Source: G965237725 sp965237725
GTDB taxonomy: Bacteria; Pseudomonadota; Gammaproteobacteria; Arenicellales; Poriferihabitantaceae
Assembly (NCBI GenBank): GCA_965237725.1
Contig: OZ250151.1
Coordinates: 4,216,001 to 4,280,000 of the forward strand
Reading direction: 5' to 3'
DNA: 64,000 bases
Shown: positions 27,750 through 37,186 of the stretch, piece by piece
Layout: every line of letters starts with the position of its first letter
Numbering within the stretch: the first letter of the stretch is position 1
Position numbers and translations under genes: made by a program
Notes under the pieces: model-generated
Seen by the model: only the letters and a program-made list of their open reading frames with translations
Database searches by the model: none
Told to the model about the DNA's origin: nothing

Positions 27750-30302
27750 TCACTTCCCTGGAGGCAAAAAATCGGTATAGATCTCTGTAATTCCAAATTT
27801 CGAACTTAGCTCTTCTGCTACTTCCAATGAATTAATCGTGTGGGCATAACTCAAAATATCCACGGATCGAAGCATTTGGGGCAAATCGGATCTAGCGCGC
27901 TTTTTAGGCATGGTGATTGCTACAGGTCCTATAAATTTTGTAGCCCACTCAAGAACCTTTCTATTATCCCCTTTGTATTTGTAAAGAGTCCATATTACCT
28001 GATTGAATCCAAGTTTCTTTACTGCGTCATAGTTCTTAGGTTTATAAATTTGCGGAATAACTCGAATCTGTGCATCTGGTAGTGTTTTCACCATGACCTC
28101 TAATGCATCAAGGTTATTATCCTTCACATCCGTTACGATTATCGCGGAAGGGTTTTTTATCATCCATTCCCCCAAACTATCAAGTGTGCAATTTGTGCGT
28201 GATGGATGATTTTTGACTAGAACCTCAAACTCAGCAAAAGTTAGCCTTTTTTCAACTTCATATCCAAATATCTTTTTGAAGTTTTTTTCCCAGTCATGGA
28301 GGCAAACAACTTTGCCATCGCTGGTATGAACAAAATCAATCTCGAAGTATTGAAAGCCATTATTGATTGAATTGTCTAAAGCCTGAATAGAATTGGTGTA
28401 TTTCTGATCATTCAGGCCACCACCAGCATGGGCAACCCGCTTAACAACGAACTCGTTTTCTTCAAATAAGGCGTCTAGCTCGCTCACCGAAAACTTGACC
28501 TCACCATCTACAGTGAACTGGTTGAAAACTTTTTCCTGACCGCTAAATACGAGGCAATATCCTTCTCCCAGGTCAAACCCGATTATTTCTTGAGCATTCT
28601 TACATTCGTCGACAAGAATATATTTTTCAACGTCACCCAATCGATTTATGTGCTCACTTAAGGTGTTATAGCGTTTTTCGTGCAGAAATATCAATTCTGA
28701 ATTCAGTGATGTGTCGAGGCCAATTAGTATGGGCATCGCGAAAACCCTGTTGTCGATAGTGACTGTATTAAGTGTTGTATCAATCTTCAAGAATTCATTG
28801 ATCTTTGGATAATTCCAAATCTTGTTGATGTCCTTGCGCCATTTTGTAAGTTCTGCATGTATTGCCACAATCTCATTAATGACTTTTCGGGAAGAACTAA
28901 GCAAATTCCGCCCCAAGCCGATTTCCGCTGAATAGCCAAGAAATGGAAGTAAGGTCGCGCCAATATCAAAAGTGGAGCCTAATGAATCTACTACCCTTGT
29001 TTTCTTTTCATCCGGATCCAAAACCAGGAATAAATTTGTTCTTTCACTTTTGCCCGAAAGTAAAGAATCAGCTTTCATTGCTAAATGATCAGATACCAGA
29101 ACAATGGTTGTTTCGCCTCCATAAGGCGAGTTCACAATTTTATTGATCAATTCGGTAATTAAATGATCAGAGCAGTGAACAGAATTTAGGCGAGGGTTTG
29201 ACCCATCGCCATAAACTCTATTTTTACAAGCCTCTGATATGAGGTCCTTTTTGGAATGGTGCGTGTCCAGTGTAAGTGTGACTAAGCCAAATTTCTCTCC
29301 GGCTTGGGACTTCTCAACAAACCGCTTGTATACAATATCAAACAAGGTATCATCATATAGTCCCCAAATTGTTCTATATTTTGGATTAGGTGTACTTGGT
29401 AGCAATTCTTTCCTTCCATGCACCTGACTGAATCCATGTTGTTTGAGAAATTTATCTTTACCGGCAAAATCAATTCGCGCCCCGCCGAAATACTCAAGTT
29501 CATAGCCCTGTTCAGCCAACATATCACCAAGACAGATTATTCCAGGCATAAACTGGTCTAACCCGGAGAGTGCGTTAGAGAAAGATGAAGTAAATATGGG
29601 AATTCCACATTGACTCGCAACAAACCCGGCAATGGTCCATCCTGTGCCAGCTAGTTGTTTGATGTTGGTAAAACTCGTCCCTGCTGATTCCAGGGCGCGC
29701 ACGCCATTCACAAGCCCTGGGAACTTTTTATCATCAAAGTAGCTGCGTTCCAGGCTCTCCGCATAAATAACGACCAGGTTATTGTGTGTTTTTGAAATCT
29801 CCTTAATCTGGGGTATTCTATACAAATCCTCGAATTGGTTTGCTGCGCTAGCTGTTGACGAATTTTTCGTCACGAGCCAGTCACTATGGTTATTCACCAA
29901 ACCTATTGTTGTCGGATTCGTCGCCAAAGAAATACACAATAGCAAGTATGCAATGGTTTCAAATTTTCTTCGGCTACGGTCCATCCGGACGCTAGAAAAA
30001 TAGTACTTCACCAGTAATAATATTGACAGCGCCACCAAGCCGATTGATGCAATTAGGACATGAAAATAATCATGAATCCCTGCCTGGTTTAATCCCGTAA
30101 CAAGATGATAAATAACTGAATCATCTATTCCATTGCCGGTTATGTAGTCTGCTGCGCCATATGCAATGTAAAAAAGAGTTGTTATGAATGCCAGAAACAC
30201 AAAAACCAAAGTGGATATCCTGGATGCTCCGGAGACACGGAAAATTAAAAGTCCCAGAACTAAAACAAATAGCGATAACAAAGAAATTATAGTCGTACTC
30301 AA
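27750..30302 (-). CDS. opgB: OpgB-type phosphoglycerol transferase fused to a glycerophosphodiester phosphodiesterase domain
   Basis: The 850 residues begin with about four membrane helices (1-22, 31-50, 80-102, 115-135), followed by a periplasmic alkaline-phosphatase-fold domain (about 174-470). That domain has VVIYAESLERSYFD with a metal-binding Glu, the candidate nucleophile Thr223 in GTGWTIAGFVASQCGIP, CLGDMLAEQGYELEYFGGA and VSDHLAM. These match E. coli OpgB/MdoB, which moves phosphoglycerol from phosphatidylglycerol to periplasmic glucans. After a linker domain, residues 620-850 form a GDPD barrel: AHAGGG (H625), FEIDFVHTSDG (E654), CLHDW (H669) and ATKFIGPVAITMP. The combination in one chain is unusual. 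It lies downstream of the CHASE2 cyclase gene, 135 bases away. Each domain call is firm; the joint activity is inferred. Confidence 0.85.
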   Translation of the reverse strand: MSTTIISLLSLFVLVLGLLIFRVSGASRISTLVFVFLAFITTLFYIAYGAADYITGNGIDDSVIYHLVTGLNQAGIHDYFHVLIASIGLVALSILLLVKYYFSSVRMDRSRRKFETIAYLLLCISLATNPTTIGLVNNHSDWLVTKNSSTASAANQFEDLYRIPQIKEISKTHNNLVVIYAESLERSYFDDKKFPGLVNGVRALESAGTSFTNIKQLAGTGWTIAGFVASQCGIPIFTSSFSNALSGLDQFMPGIICLGDMLAEQGYELEYFGGARIDFAGKDKFLKQHGFSQVHGRKELLPSTPNPKYRTIWGLYDDTLFDIVYKRFVEKSQAGEKFGLVTLTLDTHHSKKDLISEACKNRVYGDGSNPRLNSVHCSDHLITELINKIVNSPYGGETTIVLVSDHLAMKADSLLSGKSERTNLFLVLDPDEKKTRVVDSLGSTFDIGATLLPFLGYSAEIGLGRNLLSSSRKVINEIVAIHAELTKWRKDINKIWNYPKINEFLKIDTTLNTVTIDNRVFAMPILIGLDTSLNSELIFLHEKRYNTLSEHINRLGDVEKYILVDECKNAQEIIGFDLGEGYCLVFSGQEKVFNQFTVDGEVKFSVSELDALFEENEFVVKRVAHAGGGLNDQKYTNSIQALDNSINNGFQYFEIDFVHTSDGKVVCLHDWEKNFKKIFGYEVEKRLTFAEFEVLVKNHPSRTNCTLDSLGEWMIKNPSAIIVTDVKDNNLDALEVMVKTLPDAQIRVIPQIYKPKNYDAVKKLGFNQVIWTLYKYKGDNRKVLEWATKFIGPVAITMPKKRARSDLPQMLRSVDILSYAHTINSLEVAEELSSKFGITEIYTDFLPPGK

Positions 30303-30437
30303 TAGAGCAGTCCCCGGTATTTACCCTTAAGTGGAGAGTCTCGATTCAATATCCATGGATCGACTGGACCCGAACCCTGCAAAGGTACATCAGCCCATAA
30401 CAAAACCTTTCAACCATTATATCGCCAGAACATTATT

Positions 30438-32609
30438 TTACTTTTCGCTCAACACCATCTGCGCACCGGTATTTCCTTCCTTCAGCCTGTTTCTGTGCAA
30501 TATAATCATAGGGTCATCAGGATAACGCTCGTACAATTCATCAAATCCATCTGGTTGGTTAAGCTCGCCATTTTTGAGTTTTGTATAGGCCGCAATGTAT
30601 TCACGATAATGTTCGCTGGCCGCTTCCGCTTGGGATACCGGCGCATAGGCTTCTACGCCTAGTTCTTTACCTTTTAATACCAGGTTGGCGATGGGCTTAA
30701 AATTCAACCCACTACATAGTTCCACGGTAGTTTCAGAAATACATACCCGTGTTCCCAGTTGTTTGTTTACACTCTCCAGTCTTGCTGCAGTATTCACCGC
30801 ATCCCCAATCACCGTGTAATCAAACCGGTTCTCTCCGCCGAAGTTTCCGACTACAGCCTCGCCAGTGTTTATTCCGATTCGGGTTTCATTCAATCCAATT
30901 CCCTCGGCCTGTTTCTGTTTAGAAAATTCGCTGCAAAATTCATCCAACTCGAGTGCCGTTTTTACAGCAAGCTGGGCATGATCAGGCTGATCAAGGGGCG
31001 CATTGTAAATCGCCACAATCGCATCACCGATCATTTTGTCGATTGTTCCGCCATTATCCATGACAATTTTGCAGGCGTGTTCCAGATATTCATTCAAGGT
31101 GCTCACCAGCAATTTCGCTTCTGTCTGTTCTGTCATGGTGGTGAAACCAGCAATATCTGTAAACAGGTAGGTCATCACTTTGTTTTCACCTTCGAGCCGC
31201 ACACTGGTCGGATTTTGGGTCAGTTGTTCTACCAGTGCCGGTGACAGGTAAGAGCCGAATGCCTTTTTAATAAAGTTCCGGTTTTTCTCGGAATGCATAT
31301 AACCAAGCAAGGTAATCACAATGAATATCAGAATTGAAGCAACAAATGGATAGACAGGGTCGAGCAGCAATTTATAAGTATCGAATGCGATCCATGACAC
31401 CCAGAAGGAGCCTGCCGAAATAGTCAAGCCGATTCCCGCCGACCATGCGGGGCCGACCATAGACAAGCTCACAATCAGGACGAGCGCCAGAATAAATAAC
31501 CAGAGAATTTCTACGCCATCTGCCCAGTCCGGGCGCTCGAGAAACTGCTGCAAAATCATTTGCTCCAATGCCTGAGCATGAATCATGACGCCAGGCTCAA
31601 ATTGATTGAAAGGTGTTGCCCGGATATCTTTCAAACCCGTCGCGCTGGTTCCAATCAACACTAAATATCCCTGAACCAGATTTGCTAACTGCTGTAAATC
31701 CGTTGCTTCCAGAACATCTTTTACCGAGATTGTGCGCTCAGGTTGATCATGGGTATAGTGCACCCACATCTCTCCATTCCGGGTCAGAGGAACCTCAATT
31801 GCCCCGATTTTTAATGATTGCAAACTCTGTACTTCACCTAACTGAATTTCCCCACTGGCATCACTCGCTCGAGTGACAATTGTGGTAGCCCCCTGGGCAA
31901 CCCTGAGCGATTCCACCGAAATGGCAGGGAACAAGTTATCGGCAATATTTACTAATAACGGAATCTTACGCACTACACCGCCGACAGTTTCTCCTACCGT
32001 AATACTGCCATAACCACTTGCTGCATCCTCAAGTACGGAAATATTTCCGATTCCCCCAGGATAGCGTCGAATCAGCGCGGTTGGGTCTGCTCCGGCATTG
32101 GCAAAACCCACTTTTGCCTTGGGGGTGGTAGAGCGCTGTTCATGGGTGGCTCCAACTCCCAGAACTACTGGAGACCGTGACATTGATGCTGCCAACATAT
32201 GATCGCCATTAGGTAGTTTGGACACCAGCAGATCCAGTTCCGGGTCACTAATTTCCAGGGATCGTGCCAGCTCTTCTGGTGAGAGTCGGTCTGACTCAGG
32301 AAAAACAATATCAAATGCAATAGAAGCTACGCCGACCTGGGTTAATCTGTCAACAAGCTTTGCCAGCAATCCCCTGGGCCAGGGCCATTGCCCGTATTCC
32401 GCAAGTGACTCCTCATCTATATCAATCACCCTAACCGGTGCTGGCTGGTACTCTCTCGGACCCAATTTTTGGTAATTGTCGTAAACGAGGTAACGTGCCT
32501 GTGTGATAATTGCCGGATCGAGGAAACGAACCACGATCACAAATGCGAGTAATATTCCAGCGTACACCCACATCATTCCACTAAGCTGACTATTTGTATT
32601 TCTTTTCAC
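30438..32609 (-). CDS. CHASE2-domain class III adenylate cyclase
   Basis: The 723-residue inner-membrane sensor has an N-terminal helix (11-30), an extracytoplasmic CHASE2 domain (about 35-340; includes IDIDEESLAEYGQWPWPR and GYGSITVGETVGGVVRKIPLL), three membrane helices (about 360-440), and a cytoplasmic class III cyclase domain from about 478. The metal aspartates are D485 (FTDIAGFT) and D529 (GDAIVAIYNAP). The ATP-selecting lysine is K525 (TIDKMIGDA), and NRFDYTVIGDAVNTAARLE completes the active site. It should make cAMP in response to a periplasmic signal. It is divergent from the TPR-barrel/FecR genes, a grouping I have seen in other proteobacteria. Confidence 0.9.
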   Translation of the reverse strand: MKRNTNSQLSGMMWVYAGILLAFVIVVRFLDPAIITQARYLVYDNYQKLGPREYQPAPVRVIDIDEESLAEYGQWPWPRGLLAKLVDRLTQVGVASIAFDIVFPESDRLSPEELARSLEISDPELDLLVSKLPNGDHMLAASMSRSPVVLGVGATHEQRSTTPKAKVGFANAGADPTALIRRYPGGIGNISVLEDAASGYGSITVGETVGGVVRKIPLLVNIADNLFPAISVESLRVAQGATTIVTRASDASGEIQLGEVQSLQSLKIGAIEVPLTRNGEMWVHYTHDQPERTISVKDVLEATDLQQLANLVQGYLVLIGTSATGLKDIRATPFNQFEPGVMIHAQALEQMILQQFLERPDWADGVEILWLFILALVLIVSLSMVGPAWSAGIGLTISAGSFWVSWIAFDTYKLLLDPVYPFVASILIFIVITLLGYMHSEKNRNFIKKAFGSYLSPALVEQLTQNPTSVRLEGENKVMTYLFTDIAGFTTMTEQTEAKLLVSTLNEYLEHACKIVMDNGGTIDKMIGDAIVAIYNAPLDQPDHAQLAVKTALELDEFCSEFSKQKQAEGIGLNETRIGINTGEAVVGNFGGENRFDYTVIGDAVNTAARLESVNKQLGTRVCISETTVELCSGLNFKPIANLVLKGKELGVEAYAPVSQAEAASEHYREYIAAYTKLKNGELNQPDGFDELYERYPDDPMIILHRNRLKEGNTGAQMVLSEK

Positions 32610-32854
32610 TTGGGTTAATTCCCGGGGAGTAATGCCTCAACTTACAACATTATTAGGTTTTTATGCAATTTTTTAGTCGAAAAATTCTGACGACAGGTTT
32701 TGAGTTTTGATTTTTAAACGTCCACATCTGCCCATGGATTTATTAATTTAAGTCCACTAATTGGTCAAATGTGCTATATTTATTATCGCTTTAGGGTAAT
32801 TAAAATAATCCATACAACAGTTGTAATTATCTGTTCGTGAGGTGCAGTTAAACT

Positions 32855-34233
32855 TTGAAAAATAACCAACTTTGTTGTACCCGAGTGTCAAGCATTTCAT
32901 TTCGAAATTCATTTTTAACCACCCGAAAACTCGCCCTGGCTATTCTCTGTAGCCTTGTCATTTGCATGCAAATCGTTCCCCAGGTACGTGCTGCTGGCAA
33001 AGCCGATCTTGACATGCTTTATTCAGAACTCCTTAAGGACCCCGCTAATCTTGAGTTGCTGTATGAGTATGCCCAGGCCGCAATAGACGTTGCAGATTTC
33101 GAGGCCGCCATATCTGCGCTAGAAGGCATGCTTGTGGTTTCCCGGAATCAACCGAGAGTACTATTCGAATTGGGGACGTTGTATCAGCGACTAGGCGCAA
33201 ATCAGGTGGCGGAGTCCTATTTTACACGCGCGAGGGCGCTGATTCCTGAAAATGAAGCCGTCCCCTCATACATGGAAGCCTATATTATAGAAACCGAGAA
33301 CGAAAACTCGCGAAATACATTTACTGGGCTGATAACGTTGGGCTACCGATACCAGGAAAATCCGCTTTCATCTCCAGAGTCCGATGAAATACTTTCAGGG
33401 GGTGTTCTGGTTCCGCCAAGAAGGAAAATAACCGCAGAATCCGATAGCAACTGGTATTCGTTTATTCGATTGAATCATAAGTATAAAATATCCCCTGGGG
33501 TATCTATGAAAACCCGTGGCATATTATATAAAACCGATTACAACGACCAAAGCCAATTGAATTACGCATCCTTTGGTCTCACCACTGGTCCAGAGATACT
33601 GCTCTCATCTACCGGAGATCGAGTTAAACTCAAACCCTATCTGACCTACAAAAAAAGCGACCTCAATGGTGACGATCTTTCTGATAGCTGGGGAGCGGGA
33701 CTAAGTGCAACTTATGGATTAAACACCCAAACCTCAATAAAGGGCGAGTTAGATTATTCCGATCGCGATTACCATGCAAATAATGGCAGTATCAGAACAG
33801 CCATGCGAAGCGGGGACCAAATCCGGTTCCGCTTGCGCTGGAATACAGAGGTCAAGCGCGGCCATTTTTTAACCATTGGGGCGGCGTACGAGACGTGGAC
33901 GCCGAATCCCCTCTTTCACGTTACAAGCAAACCAGCTTATCAGCTCGATACAGAATAAGGTTCAAAAATTCATTTTTCAAGGACCAGGGTAAGCAATCGG
34001 TTAACTTTTCACTTATCCGACGCAATACAGAATACGATGTGCCAAACCCCGCAGTTAGTCCGATTTTAGTAAGAGAGGATAACGCATGGCGACTGGGTGT
34101 TGCGACGACCTTACCTATCCGCAAAAGTTTAGGGCTCAACCTAAAGCTTGAAACATCGGACAGGGATTCAAATCTGGTTAATCACAGTGCGAAAAACAAT
34201 CTAGTAAGCGTCGCGCTGCGATTTACATTTTAG
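32855..34233 (+). pseudogene. TPR plus outer-membrane beta-barrel protein, split by a frameshift near 33890
   Basis: The first frame (TTG 32855 to stop 33958, 367 residues) has a signal peptide ending near VRAAG, two or three TPR units (LLYEYAQAAIDVADFEAAISALE, FELGTLYQRLGANQVAESYFTRA) and the start of an antiparallel barrel (NWYSFIRLNHKYKI, YLTYKKSDLN, IKGELDYSDRDYH). The natural continuation is in the -1 frame to 34233: SLSARYRIRF, QSVNFSLIRRNTEYD and a terminal strand SVALRFTF ending in Phe, as required by the Bam system. The -1 frame is open from 33784, so one lost base around 33884-33898 explains both halves. The architecture resembles Slam/DUF560 proteins. It could be a true mutation, a sequencing error or, less likely, programmed slippage at T TTT TTA (33865-33871). 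FecR follows 8 bases later. Confidence 0.75.
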
Positions 34234-34241
34234 GCAAGCAT

Positions 34242-35042
34242 ATGACAACGAACAAATCAAAACTTTTAAAAGCAATGCAGGCTTTAAGTCTGGTTCCTAT
34301 GGCAATGGTCAGCGGTGACTTGGTAGGTCAGTCGGAGTCAGTTGAAAATGCGGGAATCGCAGGTGCGGTTAAACAGCCAGTAGAGGGTTTGATTCCAGGT
34401 GAAAATAGCCGGGTAGTATTCGTAGGCAGTGAGATTTTTCGAGATGAAGTAATTAAAACGGGTGAAGATGGTACTGCACATTTGATGTTTGCTGACAAAT
34501 CTTCACTCACTATTGGACCTAATTCCGAAGTAAAAATTGACAGTTTCGTCTATCAACCTGAGTCACAGTCTGGGGAATTACTTTTATCAGCTAGTGTGGG
34601 GGTATTACGCTTTGTTGGAGGCGCGCTTAGCAAATCAGGCAATGTCAGTATAACAACCCCATCCGGAACCCTCGGCATAAGGGGCGGGGTTATGGTTATC
34701 GAAATTAACGCTGGGGATGGAGAAACCTATGCTTTCTTTATCTATGGAGATGAAATGACTGGCGTCAGTAATATTTCTGATGCAAACGCTTTGCTCAATC
34801 AAAGTGAGCACTGGATTCGCCTTACCCCTAGTGGTGAAGTTGTCGATGAGGGAGAATTCGATATGGATGATATCGCGGGCCTGATGGAAGGTTTTACGGG
34901 AGATAATGTAGAGGTACAATCATACGTCGGCCTTGAAAATGTCCCCGATAACTACGCCGCTGTTATAGAAGAAGTTGACGAGCAGGAAGATCAGGTAGAG
35001 CAGGTAGAAGAAGAAGTAGAAATCGTTGTTGTTTCATCCTAG
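34242..35042 (+). CDS. FecR-domain protein
   Basis: The 266-residue protein has a weak N-terminal export signal (LLKAMQALSLVPMAMVSGD). A FecR domain of about 100 residues follows: GENSRVVFVGSEIFRDEVIKTG, GTAHLMFADKSSLTIGPNSEVKIDSF, GVLRFVGGALSKSG and ITTPSGTLGIRGG. The tail is very acidic (EEVDEQEDQVEQVEEEVE). In this soluble form, without an anti-sigma N-terminus, FecR domains are found in secreted or periplasmic proteins of unknown ligand. The gene is 8 bases after the TPR-barrel gene and 3 bases before the first glycosyltransferase, so these probably form one operon. Confidence 0.85.
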   Translation: MTTNKSKLLKAMQALSLVPMAMVSGDLVGQSESVENAGIAGAVKQPVEGLIPGENSRVVFVGSEIFRDEVIKTGEDGTAHLMFADKSSLTIGPNSEVKIDSFVYQPESQSGELLLSASVGVLRFVGGALSKSGNVSITTPSGTLGIRGGVMVIEINAGDGETYAFFIYGDEMTGVSNISDANALLNQSEHWIRLTPSGEVVDEGEFDMDDIAGLMEGFTGDNVEVQSYVGLENVPDNYAAVIEEVDEQEDQVEQVEEEVEIVVVSS

Positions 35043-35045
35043 GTT

Positions 35046-36098
35046 ATGCGTTTAAAGAAACTGGTGTTCAGCACCACCTATGGCTATCTACCTGATGTTG
35101 TTGGCGGGTTACAAACTACAATACACGAGCTGTGTCTCGCACTAAAATCAAAAGGCATTGAACCTATTGTCAATTGTGGTTTTGATAGCGCTCCTGAAAC
35201 GACACTAAAATCAAATCGATCTGATTCCTCCCTCGGTTACCAGGTGATCAGGTCTGAAAATCCTGCAGCAGTACTTGCCGAGGTTGCCAGCGCTTCCTCT
35301 GCTGATGCTATTTGTGTCCTGACAGGGAAGCGAACAGTGCCGATGATAGTATCTGCATTGCAGGTCGATCTACCTACTGCGGTTTATTTGCACAATGTTG
35401 AAACTGCACAAATTGGCGGCATGCTGTTACCAGACCCTTCTCTACTATACTTCTCTAATTCAGAATTTTCCTCCAAACGTCTGAAAGCCCTGTTCGGAAT
35501 TGAATCCACAACACTAATTCCATTGGTAGACCCAGAAAACTATCGTTTATCTACCACAAGAGAAAAAGTACTTTTTATCAATCCCAGCCAAATTAAGGGC
35601 GTGGAAATTTTTTTCAAGATTGCGGAAAATCTCCCAGGGATTCCGTTCCAGGTTGCTGAAAGCTGGCATGTAAATCTCCAGTGGAGAGCGTATTGCAGTA
35701 ATCGCGCCGAGTCTCTGGGGAATATCGACTGGATGTCATCTACGCGTGACATGAATACTCTTTATGGCAGTACCCGAGTGCTGTTGATGCCGAGTATCTG
35801 GGAAGAAACTTACGGACGCTGCGTTACGGAAGCGCAACATAGTGCAATACCTGTAATTGGCAGTAACCGTGGTGGGCTGCCGGAAGCCATCGGTCCAGGT
35901 GGCATATTGCTGGACCCAGACGGTGAAGTGAGTGAATGGATTACAGCAGTAGAAAAAGTGTTTAACGACAAAAAAACTTATAACAAACTCAGTAAGGCTG
36001 CGCTTAGGCATGCAACCCGCAAACAGGCAAACCCAGAAACACTGGCAACCATCTTTATAGAAAGCCTCGAAAAGCATATTGTCAATGCAGTGTCTTGA
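35046..36098 (+). CDS. GT4-like glycosyltransferase (copy 1)
   Basis: The 350-residue GT-B fold protein has an N-terminal FSTTYGYLPDVVGGLQTTIHELCLAL and a C-terminal nucleotide-sugar site LLMPSIWEETYGRCVTEAQHSAIPVIGSNRGGLPEAIG, which contains the E-x7-E pattern of retaining GT4 enzymes. There is no signal or membrane segment, so it acts in the cytoplasm. Donor and acceptor are not predictable. It is paralogous to the next gene: equal length and the same motif order. Confidence 0.85.
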   Translation: MRLKKLVFSTTYGYLPDVVGGLQTTIHELCLALKSKGIEPIVNCGFDSAPETTLKSNRSDSSLGYQVIRSENPAAVLAEVASASSADAICVLTGKRTVPMIVSALQVDLPTAVYLHNVETAQIGGMLLPDPSLLYFSNSEFSSKRLKALFGIESTTLIPLVDPENYRLSTTREKVLFINPSQIKGVEIFFKIAENLPGIPFQVAESWHVNLQWRAYCSNRAESLGNIDWMSSTRDMNTLYGSTRVLLMPSIWEETYGRCVTEAQHSAIPVIGSNRGGLPEAIGPGGILLDPDGEVSEWITAVEKVFNDKKTYNKLSKAALRHATRKQANPETLATIFIESLEKHIVNAVS

Positions 36099-36120
36099 CC
36101 ACAATCAATTCTAACGTGTC

Positions 36121-37173
36121 ATGAAGATTCTGATCGTTCTCAGCAATCCCTATTTACCGGAAATTTATTGTGGCCAGAACACCACGGTTTCTGAACTGTG
36201 TGATGCTCTGGTTCTAGCTGGACACAAGCCAATAGTAGTTACAAAGTGGAGACATCCCACAAAATCTCATCGACTTAAGAGAGATGATAATTTTGGATAT
36301 CCGGTATTTCGTGCTACCGATCCGGCCGCATCACTGAACGGTGTTTGTCTGACCTGCAAACCTGATGTTGCATTGATTATTGATGGCGCTGCGGAAAATA
36401 TTCTTACCGGGATGATTGAAGTAAATATTCCCGTAGTAAGCTGGTTTTTTGCTCACCCCAATGAAGGATTGGGTTATCAGTATTACCCTGATCGAATTAA
36501 GTTAATTAGTACCACCAGGGATATTGCTGCTCATGTTACTGAATTTTTTAACGCAGACGTGGAAATCATCCCTCCCTATATCATACTAAATCATGCCGAC
36601 ACGGAGGACACTGGGAAGAGTATTCTATTCGTCAATCCATTGAGGTCAAAAGGTATTGAAACGCTATTTCGAATTGCAGGCGCACGACCGGAGTATCACT
36701 TCACAATATTGCAAAGCAGGGCCATAAGCGACCAATGGCTCGAAACCTGTTTCAAAAAGTCTTTTGCGTGTGGGAATATTGACTGGTTACCGGCCACGCC
36801 GGAAATAGGTAAAGTATTTTCCCAAACACGTCTATTGTTGATCCCCCGATTAAATCCTGAAGGCTTTGCAAGGATTATCACTGAGGCTCAGTCTTTCGGT
36901 ATACCTGCCCTGGCGTCCGAAGCCAATGGCTTTGCTGAAAGAATTGGTCATGGAGGAACTATTATTCCGAAATATTCGACAATCGACGATTGGATAGCAG
37001 TTCTGGATCAATACATGAAAGATGATGAATATCATGCTACTAAACGAAAATATGCTATTCAGCAGTCTGAGCATGAAGACCTTCGTCCTGACGATGTCTT
37101 GACCAAATTACTGCACGTGATGACTACTCACATGAAACAGGAACTCAATCGAAGATTCTACCGAAATCGATAA
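36121..37173 (+). CDS. GT4-like glycosyltransferase (copy 2)
   Basis: Also 350 residues, with ILIVLSNPYLPEIYCGQNTTVSELCDAL at the N-terminus, ILFVNPLRSKGIETLFRIAG in the middle and LLIPRLNPEGFARIITEAQSFGIPALASEANGFAERIG at the C-terminus, aligned with copy 1. The two copies are clearly diverged and probably make successive linkages. It starts 22 bases after copy 1 and is followed after 13 bases by a sulfotransferase-like gene. Confidence 0.83.
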   Translation: MKILIVLSNPYLPEIYCGQNTTVSELCDALVLAGHKPIVVTKWRHPTKSHRLKRDDNFGYPVFRATDPAASLNGVCLTCKPDVALIIDGAAENILTGMIEVNIPVVSWFFAHPNEGLGYQYYPDRIKLISTTRDIAAHVTEFFNADVEIIPPYIILNHADTEDTGKSILFVNPLRSKGIETLFRIAGARPEYHFTILQSRAISDQWLETCFKKSFACGNIDWLPATPEIGKVFSQTRLLLIPRLNPEGFARIITEAQSFGIPALASEANGFAERIGHGGTIIPKYSTIDDWIAVLDQYMKDDEYHATKRKYAIQQSEHEDLRPDDVLTKLLHVMTTHMKQELNRRFYRNR

Positions 37174-37186
37174 GGAGTCGCAGAGG

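Noticed and set aside
30759..31244. 161-codon plus-strand frame opposite the CHASE2 cyclase
   Set aside because: It lies over the conserved cyclase catalytic domain on the other strand and shows no domain of its own.
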